A DNA stretch of 6,176 nucleotides. Origin: Sphingomonadaceae bacterium. GTDB lineage: Bacteria > Pseudomonadota > Alphaproteobacteria > Sphingomonadales > Sphingomonadaceae. Positions 1 to 4,930 of this stretch are shown piece by piece. Position numbers and translations under genes: made by a program. Each line of letters opens with the position of its first letter. Within the stretch, counting starts at the first letter, position 1. The stretch spans positions 1-6,176 of the forward strand of contig CANEVG010000225.1 of the NCBI GenBank assembly GCA_947442095.1, in the 5' to 3' direction. The notes under the pieces were generated by a model, which was not told the DNA's origin, searched no databases, and worked only from the letters and a program-made list of their open reading frames with translations.

Positions 1-54
1 CGCTTCCCATTCCATGAGCCGCTTGATGGTCTCGACGGTGCCTTGGTCCATCAT
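1..54 (-). CDS. 5' end of an unidentified gene (partial, 18 codons)
   Basis: Only the N-terminus is inside the window; it reads MMDQGTVETIKRLMEWEA and runs off the left edge. The start is supported by a purine-rich GAGGGAG about eight bases upstream of the two adjacent ATG codons (54 and 51), and the reading frame is open to the edge. It begins 25 bases after the stop of SDR-1 on the same strand, so the two are probably co-transcribed and functionally linked. Eighteen residues are too few to name a family. The helical, charged opening faintly recalls the N-terminal extension of some Rieske ring-hydroxylating oxygenase large subunits, but that is memory-based and weak. The gene's existence is fairly secure; its function is unassigned. 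Confidence 0.6.
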   Translation of the reverse strand, partial: MMDQGTVETIKRLMEWEA

Positions 55-79
55 CGCCAATTCTCCCTCAGACCCAAAG

Positions 80-847
80 TCACACGACGCCGGCGATCAC
101 CGACTTGGCATCATCCACCCGGATCGCCGCGCCGTTGATGAACTTGCTTTCGTCCGAGGCAAGGAACAGCACCGTGTAGGCAATGTCATCCGGCTCCCCC
201 AGCTTCGCCAGCGTGCCTGTCTGCTCGCTGTCCGGCGCGACGGTCACACCCGATTGGCGCGCCACTTCGATGACCATCGGCGTAAGGATCGAGGAGGGGT
301 GCACGCTGTTGCAGCGGATGTTGTAGCCTTCCCGCGCGCTGTGCACCGCAACCGCCCGCGTCAGCGCCTCGACCGCGCCCTTGGCCGCGCAATAGCCCGC
401 CACCACGGATTCGCCCTGCACCGATGCGATAGATGCCATGTTGATGATCGACCCGCCGCCGGTTTCCTTCATCACCCGCACCGCATGCTTGCAGCCGAAG
501 AAGGTCGCATCCGCGCTCACGGCCATGATGAAGCGGTAGTCCGCCTCGGTCTGCGTCTCGATCGTGCCGAGTTTGACCACGCCTGCGTTGTTCACAAGGA
601 TATCGAGCCGTCCGTACCGCGCCACCACATCATCGATCAGCGCCTGCCATTCCGCATCGTGGCGCACATCGTGGTATTGGAACTCGGCCATGTCACCCAG
701 TTCGGCGGCGAGCCTTTCGCCGTTTTCGCGGTCCACATCCGAGAGGATCACTCGCGCGCCCTCCGCCACGAACATGCGCGCATCCGCCTCGCCCAGCCCC
801 TTGGCCGCGCCGGTAATGATGGCGATCTTGCCTGCTAACCTGCCCAT
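80..847 (-). CDS. Classical short-chain dehydrogenase/reductase, 3beta/17beta-HSD-like (SDR-1)
   Basis: This is a 255-residue classical SDR, the usual length for the family, predicted to be a cytosolic NAD(H)-dependent alcohol/ketone oxidoreductase. Visible motifs are the TGxxxGxG cofactor loop at residues 12-19, an acidic Asp37 at the end of strand beta-2 (favours NAD over NADP), NNAG at 86-89, Ser139, and Tyr152/Lys156 of YxxxK. The tetrad Asn position in the helix-4 motif is Ser111. Where most SDRs have PG and VDGG, it reads HPSS and VDDA. From memory these last features, and the run GYNIRCNSVHP, resemble the Comamonas 3beta/17beta-hydroxysteroid dehydrogenase lineage, so a steroid-like or alicyclic alcohol substrate is plausible but not shown. 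The ATG at 847 is preferred because GAGAGGA lies nine bases upstream; an in-frame TTG at 874 lacks such support and would add nine atypical residues. It is divergent from the NTF2-like operon. Confidence 0.93.
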   Translation of the reverse strand: MGRLAGKIAIITGAAKGLGEADARMFVAEGARVILSDVDRENGERLAAELGDMAEFQYHDVRHDAEWQALIDDVVARYGRLDILVNNAGVVKLGTIETQTEADYRFIMAVSADATFFGCKHAVRVMKETGGGSIINMASIASVQGESVVAGYCAAKGAVEALTRAVAVHSAREGYNIRCNSVHPSSILTPMVIEVARQSGVTVAPDSEQTGTLAKLGEPDDIAYTVLFLASDESKFINGAAIRVDDAKSVIAGVV

Positions 848-856
848 TTTCGGCGT

Positions 857-863
857 TCCTCTC
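857..863 (-). promoter_or_regulatory. Ribosome binding site of SDR-1
   Basis: GAGAGGA on the minus strand lies nine bases upstream of the ATG at 847. It decides in favour of that ATG over the upstream in-frame TTG at 874, which would start upstream of this site. Confidence 0.6.
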
Positions 864-896
864 ACTATTGCCAAGTTCCCACCAATTCACCCCGGA

Positions 897-918
897 TGCT
901 AGGCAGACGTTACTAGCA
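897..918. promoter_or_regulatory. Candidate operator: TGCTAG-N10-CTAGCA dyad
   Basis: Two perfect six-base inverted half-sites, TGCTAG (897-902) and CTAGCA (913-918), are separated by ten bases. Their centres are 16 bases apart. The element sits in the 89-bp gap between the divergently transcribed SDR-1 and NTF2-like genes, about 50 bases upstream of the SDR-1 start and 18 upstream of the GTG start of the other gene. Placement and symmetry suit a dimeric repressor or activator controlling both operons. No convincing -35/-10 pair could be assigned on either strand, and no regulator gene is in the window. Function is inferred from position and symmetry only. Confidence 0.4.
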
Positions 919-921
919 AAA

Positions 922-929
922 GAGAGGGG
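922..929 (+). promoter_or_regulatory. Ribosome binding site supporting a GTG start
   Basis: GAGAGGGG lies seven bases upstream of the GTG at 937 and is the strongest Shine-Dalgarno-like run in this leader. It supports a GTG start for the NTF2-like gene rather than the upstream in-frame TTG at 868, which would lie inside the SDR-1 translation-start region. Confidence 0.6.
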
Positions 930-936
930 TGAGGCC

Positions 937-1395
937 GTGACGACAGACGAGCTGCTGGCGCGCGAGGAAATCCGCGACATCCTCCATCGCTATTGCAAGG
1001 GCATCGACCGGCGCGACTGGGCGCTGGTGCGCTCCTGCTTTGCCGATGATCATGTCCACAAGCACTCTGCCATCGAAGGATCGGCCGATGATTTCGTGCG
1101 GATGGCCAGCGCCGTGCTGGCCACGATCCCGGCCACGCACCACACCATCGGCAATGTGCACTTCGCGTTTGCCGAGGATGGCATGAGCGTGGAGACCGAA
1201 GCCAACTTCGTCGCCTACCACCTGATCGAGGCCGGCCACATGGAAGGCACGCCTGTGCCCACCCACGGAAAGGCGACCGACTGGATCGTCGCGGGTCGCT
1301 ATTGCGACCGGCTGGAAAAGCGCGATGGCGCATGGATCATCGTGCGGCGACAGGCTTGGCACGATTGGGAACGCGTCGATCCGGCAAACAGCTGA
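937..1395 (+). CDS. SnoaL-like/NTF2-like small protein (nuclear transport factor 2 superfamily)
   Basis: This 152-residue protein has the look of the SnoaL_4 branch of the NTF2-like cone-shaped alpha+beta barrel, a fold used by small isomerases, dehydratases, cyclases and hydrolases, and also by dioxygenase beta subunits. The N-terminal helices read LLAREEIRDILHRYCKGIDR (residues 6-25) followed by RDWALVRSCFADD (26-38), the standard signature. A THHTIGN segment follows at 67-73 and the C-terminal strands end in IIVRRQAWHDWERV. There is no signal peptide or membrane segment, so it is probably cytosolic. The start is GTG at 937, chosen for its good ribosome binding site and for agreement with family length. 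It is the first gene of a plus-strand operon; SDR-2 starts 23 bases after its stop. Catalytic residues cannot be assigned; His and Asp near residues 37-43 and His68/His69 are candidates. The superfamily is secure, the reaction unknown. Confidence 0.87.
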   Translation: MTTDELLAREEIRDILHRYCKGIDRRDWALVRSCFADDHVHKHSAIEGSADDFVRMASAVLATIPATHHTIGNVHFAFAEDGMSVETEANFVAYHLIEAGHMEGTPVPTHGKATDWIVAGRYCDRLEKRDGAWIIVRRQAWHDWERVDPANS

Positions 1396-1418
1396 GCCAT
1401 AAAACGGGAGAGAAACTG

Positions 1419-2159
1419 ATGCGACTGAACGGCAAGACCGCCCTCATCACTGGCGGCTCATCGGGCCTCGGCGCGGCCATGGCCACGCGCTTTATCGCCG
1501 AAGGCGCAAGCGTCGTTATCGCCGATATCGATGACGCGGGCGGCAAGGCCCTCGCCGCCGAGCTCGGCCCCAAGGCCAGCTACATCCACCTCGACGTTAC
1601 GCAGGAAGCCGATTGGGCGAGCGCGATGGACGGGATCGCCGCGCTCGATTGCGTGATCAACAACGCGGGGATCACCACCGCCGGCAATATCGAGCAGATC
1701 ACGCTCGCGCAGTTCCGCCACGAATTCGAGATCGACGTCGTCGGCGTGTTCCTCGGCTGCAAGTATGCTGTCGCCAAGATGAAGGCGAACGGCGGCTCGA
1801 TCATCAACATGTCCTCGCTCGCCGGGATCAAGGCCACCGCCGATCTGGTGGCCTACAACGGCGCGAAGGCCGCGGTCGCCATCATGACCAAGTCGGTCGC
1901 CGCGCACTGCGGCAAGAGCGGCTACGGCATCCGCTGCAACTCGATCCACCCTGGCGTGATCCGCACCCCGATCCTCGACAAGGTGCTGGCGCAAGTGCCC
2001 AACCCGGACGAAGTCTATGCCGGCTGGGTCGCGGTCCACCCCATCGGCCGCATCGGGACGCCTGAGGAAATCGCCGCCATCGCGGTCTATCTCGCCTCGG
2101 ACGAATCCGGCTTCACCACCGGCGCGGAATTCCGCATCGACGGCGGAAGCTCCATATGA
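1419..2159 (+). CDS. Classical short-chain dehydrogenase/reductase (SDR-2)
   Basis: This 246-residue classical SDR is a predicted cytosolic NAD(H)-dependent oxidoreductase. Motifs are TGxxxGxG at residues 11-18, Asp36 after beta-2 (NAD preference), NNAG at 81-84, Ser133, and Tyr146/Lys150 of YxxxK. The C-terminal motifs HPGVIRTP and VDGG are canonical. The Asn of the Asn-Ser-Tyr-Lys tetrad is replaced by Asp106, in a segment reading FEIDVVGVFLGCK. It shares several runs with SDR-1 (GSIINM, GIRCNS-type loop, LASDES near the C-terminus), so the two probably come from an old duplication and may act on related substrates. The ATG at 1419 follows GGGAGA at good spacing; a longer in-frame reading from 1302 would overlap the NTF2-like gene and adds no SDR sequence. 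Its stop overlaps the start of the TIM-barrel gene (ATGA), indicating translational coupling. The specific substrate is unknown. Confidence 0.93.
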   Translation: MRLNGKTALITGGSSGLGAAMATRFIAEGASVVIADIDDAGGKALAAELGPKASYIHLDVTQEADWASAMDGIAALDCVINNAGITTAGNIEQITLAQFRHEFEIDVVGVFLGCKYAVAKMKANGGSIINMSSLAGIKATADLVAYNGAKAAVAIMTKSVAAHCGKSGYGIRCNSIHPGVIRTPILDKVLAQVPNPDEVYAGWVAVHPIGRIGTPEEIAAIAVYLASDESGFTTGAEFRIDGGSSI

Positions 2160-2950
2160 ACAAGATCTCGTTCGCCTCGGGCATTGTGCCCGAGAGCGGA
2201 CCGGTCGAGACGATCCGCGCCGCAGCCACTGGCGGGTTCGACATGACCGGCCTGTGGGTCGAGCCCGCCGAGTGGACCGACACGATGACGCGCGAAGCCC
2301 GCGCCGCGCTGGCGGATACGGGCCTGCCGCTGCTCGATGTCGAAGTGATCTGGATCCAGCCCGGCAGCGACAAGGCCCTGCACCGCAAGGTGATCGACGT
2401 GGGCGCAGCATTGGGCGCGAAGAACGTGCTCTGCGTCTCCTCCGATCCCGATTTCGGCGCGACTGCCGCCCGCCTCGCAGAACTCTGCCAACACGCCGAA
2501 GGCTCCGGGATGCGTGTCGCACTGGAATTCGGGATATTCACCGAAGTGAAGACCCTGGCGATGGCTCTCGCGGTGCTCGATTCTGTCGCCCACCCGCTGC
2601 GCGCGCTGCTGATCGATCCGATCCACGTCGACCGTTCGCTCAGCCCGATTGGGGATATCGCGAAAGTCCCGCCCGAACTGCTCCCCTACGCCCAGTTCTG
2701 CGACGCCCCCACCATGCGCCCCGATCCGTCAGACTTTGGCGCGATCATCACCGACGCCATCGACTTGCGCGAACAATGCGGCGAAGGCGGCCTGCCGCTG
2801 GATGCGCTCTACCAGGCGCTGCCCCCCGGCATCCCGCTCAGCATCGAACTGCGCTCGAAAGCGCTGCGCGATGCCTTCCCGGATGCGGGTGAACGGGCGA
2901 AAGCGGTAGCCGCAGCGACGCGGCATTGGCTCGCGGGGCGATCAAGCTAA
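2156..2950 (+). CDS. Sugar-phosphate isomerase/epimerase-family TIM barrel (AP endonuclease 2/IolE-like)
   Basis: This 264-residue protein matches the xylose-isomerase-like TIM barrel superfamily, which covers sugar epimerases, inosose dehydratase and 3-dehydroshikimate dehydratase and normally binds one divalent metal. Likely metal ligands, by alignment from memory, are Glu124 (ALEFG), Asp154 with nearby His157 (LLIDPIH), Gln180 or Asp183 (AQFCDAP) and Glu231 (SIELRS). The D154-to-Q180 spacing matches the usual D-to-H spacing, so Gln may stand in for the third ligand His. The segment CGEGGLPLDAL (208-218) is a typical late-barrel signature. It starts inside the last codons of SDR-2 (4-base ATGA overlap), with GGAAG six bases upstream of the ATG. 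It is the last gene of the operon, followed by a convergent gap. In this setting it more likely isomerises, dehydrates or cleaves a catabolic ring intermediate than a true sugar phosphate; that is inference. Confidence 0.85.
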   Translation: MNKISFASGIVPESGPVETIRAAATGGFDMTGLWVEPAEWTDTMTREARAALADTGLPLLDVEVIWIQPGSDKALHRKVIDVGAALGAKNVLCVSSDPDFGATAARLAELCQHAEGSGMRVALEFGIFTEVKTLAMALAVLDSVAHPLRALLIDPIHVDRSLSPIGDIAKVPPELLPYAQFCDAPTMRPDPSDFGAIITDAIDLREQCGEGGLPLDALYQALPPGIPLSIELRSKALRDAFPDAGERAKAVAAATRHWLAGRSS

Positions 2951-2970
2951 TCACCCATCCCCAATCCCGC

Positions 2971-3060
2971 TCATGCTGAGCTTGTCGACGTACTGTCCTT
3001 TTCTTCGTGCCGCGCGCTGACGCAACAAGAAAAACCGGCGCTTCGACAAGCTTAGGACAT
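2971..3060. repeat. Degenerate intergenic palindromic repeat in the convergent gap
   Basis: The 148-bp gap between the convergent TIM-barrel and NmrA-like genes contains nested inverted repeats. The outer arms are AGCTTGTCGA (2979-2988) and TCGACAAGCT (3043-3052), a perfect 10-base pairing. Inner arms TTTTCTT (2999-3005) and AAGAAAA (3027-3033) can pair further in. The pattern, an outer arm centred on CTTGTCGA with a pyrimidine-rich inner arm, resembles a dispersed intergenic repeat I recall from sphingomonad genomes; copy number cannot be tested here. No U-tract follows either arm, so it is not a standard intrinsic terminator. It could still form a structured 3' end for transcripts from both sides. 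Confidence 0.55.
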
Positions 3061-3070
3061 ACGGGGTTTG

Positions 3071-3090
3071 AGGGGCATGCCAATGCCCCT
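3071..3090. terminator. Compact hairpin after the NmrA-like gene (possible terminator or 3' stabiliser)
   Basis: AGGGGCAT (3071-3078) and ATGCCCCT (3083-3090) form a perfect 8-bp stem with a 4-base loop. On the minus strand it begins eight bases after the stop codon of the NmrA-like gene, a typical place for a terminator stem. A run of U is missing on both strands, so intrinsic termination would be weak; protection of the mRNA 3' end is an alternative. Confidence 0.4.
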
Positions 3091-3098
3091 GCCCGCAA

Positions 3099-4031
3099 TC
3101 ACCCCGCCGAAGGCCGGTGCGCCGTATCCGACCAGTCTTGCCGTGCCGCCCACTGCGCCAAGGTTTCCAGCTCGATCCCCGGCAGGCGCTCCATCATCGC
3201 TTCCACGTTGACCTCGAAGGGCTTTGTCGGCGCGTTGTTGTTGTAGTTGTAGAACGCAGCGATCCCGGCGGAGAAGGGCTTGCGCTCTTCTTCGGCCATC
3301 GAATCGCCCAGCGCGCCTACCAGCAGATCGCCGAACTCTTCGGGGGTGCAGGGGTCATACTTGATCGTGTGGCCGAAGTGGTCCGAAAGGATCTGCGCCA
3401 CTTGCGGCGGGAGAATCCGCTCCGGCCCGCCGATGTTCATCCAAGTGCCTTCCATGTCCGGCCGGTCCATCGCATGGACCATGATCTTGGCCACGTCATC
3501 GAGGCTGATCCAGTTCGCGCCCAGCGTCGGCTTGTGCGGATAGACGTAGCGGCGCTCGTGCATGATAAAGGGCCGTGCCCAGTTGGTCAGCAGGTTGTCC
3601 ATGAACAGCACCGAGCCGAACACGGTGGCCGGAACCCCTGAGCGGAACAGCGCATTAATGCCGGCGGTGTTGCCCGCATAAGTGAAGGCATCGCCGGGCT
3701 TGTCCGGGATCCAGCTCGAGGTGTTCCACACGAAGCGCTTGGCATCGACTTCCTTGGCCGCTTCCCCGATCCAACCGGCGAGTTCCGCGCGGGAATCGCG
3801 CAATTGCAGCGGATGGTTGTAGAACACCGCGTCCGAGCCTTCGAGCGCCTTGGTATAAGTCGAGCGGTCATAGAGATCGATCACGCGGGTTTCGATATCG
3901 GCGTTGGTCGGCCCGAGATCGGGCTTCTCATTGCGCGACAAGGCGCGGACCGAATGGCCCGACGCAACAAGCTGACGAATCTGCGCCAGGCCCTGACGGC
4001 CGGTTGCGCCCACGACGGATACCAAAGCCAT
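3099..4031 (-). CDS. NmrA-like NAD(P)-binding protein (atypical SDR)
   Basis: This 310-residue protein belongs to the NmrA/HSCARG-like atypical SDRs, a group holding NAD(P)H sensors, quinone reductases and isoflavone-reductase-like enzymes. The N-terminus is a Rossmann fold with GATGRQG at residues 8-14. Arg33 follows beta-2 (RALSRN), which suggests NADP binding. Later landmarks are FVWNTSSW (100-107) and SVLFMDNLL (140-148), the latter the usual NmrA-family FMxN segment. No YxxxK catalytic pair is evident in the expected place (YAGNT at 118-122), so it may be a sensor or a reductase using other residues. The ATG at 4031 is preceded by AAGGAGA at ideal spacing; the frame is open to 4142, but that extension translates an intergenic palindrome and is rejected. 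It follows SDR-3 on the same strand after 113 bp holding its own dyad, so it may be a separate transcript. No membrane segment or signal peptide. Confidence 0.88.
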   Translation of the reverse strand: MALVSVVGATGRQGLAQIRQLVASGHSVRALSRNEKPDLGPTNADIETRVIDLYDRSTYTKALEGSDAVFYNHPLQLRDSRAELAGWIGEAAKEVDAKRFVWNTSSWIPDKPGDAFTYAGNTAGINALFRSGVPATVFGSVLFMDNLLTNWARPFIMHERRYVYPHKPTLGANWISLDDVAKIMVHAMDRPDMEGTWMNIGGPERILPPQVAQILSDHFGHTIKYDPCTPEEFGDLLVGALGDSMAEEERKPFSAGIAAFYNYNNNAPTKPFEVNVEAMMERLPGIELETLAQWAARQDWSDTAHRPSAG

Positions 4032-4076
4032 TTCGCATCTCTCCTTTTGTGATGGCTGCCCGGCTCTTAGGCGCGG

Positions 4077-4096
4077 TGCAGCGAACGTTCGTCTCA
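4077..4096. promoter_or_regulatory. Candidate operator dyad upstream of the NmrA-like gene
   Basis: CGAACGTTCG (4082-4091) is a perfect 10-base palindrome. Symmetric TG (4077-4078) and CA (4095-4096) lie three bases outside each end, giving a 20-base dyad. It lies about 50 bases upstream of the NmrA-like start codon, a plausible operator position. No matching regulator or clear promoter hexamers are visible, so this rests on symmetry and location. Confidence 0.3.
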
Positions 4097-4109
4097 GATT
4101 TCTGTCGTT

Positions 4110-4130
4110 ACCCCGGACTTGATCCGGGGT
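4110..4130. repeat. Intergenic palindrome downstream of SDR-3
   Basis: ACCCCGGA (4110-4117) and TCCGGGGT (4123-4130) form a perfect 8-bp, very GC-rich stem around the loop CTTGA. It begins 14 bases past the SDR-3 stop codon on the minus strand. The CCGGACTTGATCCGG core is one I recall as a common dispersed intergenic palindrome in alphaproteobacteria, so a repeat is the first reading. The stem could also attenuate transcription into the NmrA-like gene, although no U-tract follows it. Confidence 0.6.
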
Positions 4131-4144
4131 CCCGTCCTGCACCC

Positions 4145-4927
4145 TCAGCTGCGGATCGCGCTGGCCCCGTCAACATTCAGATCGGTGCCGCTGGTGAAGC
4201 TCGAATCCGCGCAGCTCAAGAACACGATCGCCTTGGCCACTTCTTCGGGCGTCCCCACGCGGCCCATCGGGTGCGCGGAGGCCATGACCGCCTCGATCTG
4301 CTCGGGCGTGGCGCCGCCCGCATTGAGATAACGGCCGTACATCGGCGTGCGGATCGCGCCGGGATGCACGGTGTTGGCGCGAATTGTCAGCCCCCGCTCG
4401 GCGCAATCGAGCGCGACCGAACGCGTGAGATGCGTGACCCCGGCCTTGGACGCGCAATAGGCGGCCATATTGCCCGCCGCACGGTGCGCCAGCATCGAGC
4501 CGACATTGACGATGGTGGCCGCTTCGCCAGACGCCGCCAGCGCTGGGATCGCCGCACGGCAACCGTAGAACGTGCCCGTGAGGTTGATCGCGATGTGCCG
4601 CTCCCAGCTGTCGAGGTCGACATCGACGGTGTTCCCGGGCTCGGAAATACCCGCGATATTGCACAGCGTCGTCAGCTTGCCGAAGCGTGCCAACGTCGCC
4701 GCCACGGCCGCATCCCACTGCGCCAGATCGCGCACGTCCAGCACCACGGCATCGGCATTCGGCCCCAGTTCCGCGGCCAGCGCCTTGGCCTTGTCCAGCT
4801 GCAGATCACCCAGCATCACGCTGCCGCCTTCGGCCACGATCATCCGCGCGACCGTGCCGCCGATCCCTTCCGCGCCGCCCGAAATGAGCGCGACCTTGCC
4901 CGTCATGCGGCCTTGCTCTTTGGCCAT
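4145..4927 (-). CDS. Short-chain dehydrogenase/reductase (SDR-3)
   Basis: This 260-residue classical SDR is predicted to be cytosolic and NAD(H)-dependent, with Asp41 after beta-2. The cofactor loop is SGGAEGIG (16-23), with Ser in place of the usual first Thr. The NNAG motif is altered to NIAG (90-93). The full tetrad is present: Asn115, Ser144, Tyr157 and Lys161. HPGAIRTPM is canonical; the C-terminal VDGG is VDGA. The ATG at 4927 is supported by GGAG nine bases upstream, inside the end of the thiolase gene. Only three bases separate the thiolase stop from this start (TGA TCG ATG), so the two are translationally coupled. A Met at residue 8 (start 4906) is possible but lacks a comparable binding site. 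The coupling suggests it supplies or uses a beta-keto or beta-hydroxy acyl-CoA handled by the thiolase-like protein; this is inference. It is more divergent from SDR-1 and SDR-2 than they are from each other. Confidence 0.92.
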   Translation of the reverse strand: MAKEQGRMTGKVALISGGAEGIGGTVARMIVAEGGSVMLGDLQLDKAKALAAELGPNADAVVLDVRDLAQWDAAVAATLARFGKLTTLCNIAGISEPGNTVDVDLDSWERHIAINLTGTFYGCRAAIPALAASGEAATIVNVGSMLAHRAAGNMAAYCASKAGVTHLTRSVALDCAERGLTIRANTVHPGAIRTPMYGRYLNAGGATPEQIEAVMASAHPMGRVGTPEEVAKAIVFLSCADSSFTSGTDLNVDGASAIRS

Positions 4928-4930
4928 CGA

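Noticed and set aside
868..936. TTG start adding 23 residues to the NTF2-like protein
   Set aside because: The extension runs across the candidate operator and lacks a ribosome binding site. The GTG at 937 is well placed after GAGAGGGG and fits family length.
1302..1418. 39-residue N-terminal extension of SDR-2
   Set aside because: It overlaps the C-terminus of the NTF2-like gene in another frame, and the SDR fold begins right at the ATG at 1419, which has its own ribosome binding site.
1458..2522. 354-codon open frame on the minus strand opposite SDR-2 and the TIM-barrel gene
   Set aside because: Arg-rich, low-information translation with no motif; a shadow of the two real plus-strand genes.
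4110..4130. Standard intrinsic terminator for SDR-3
   Set aside because: The stem is strong but no U-tract follows it on the minus strand, and the core looks like a dispersed alphaproteobacterial palindrome, so it was entered as a repeat.
4032..4142. 37-residue N-terminal extension of the NmrA-like protein
   Set aside because: The extension would translate the CCCCGGA palindrome and lies before the Rossmann GATGRQG motif; the ATG at 4031 has a strong ribosome binding site and gives the usual N-terminus.
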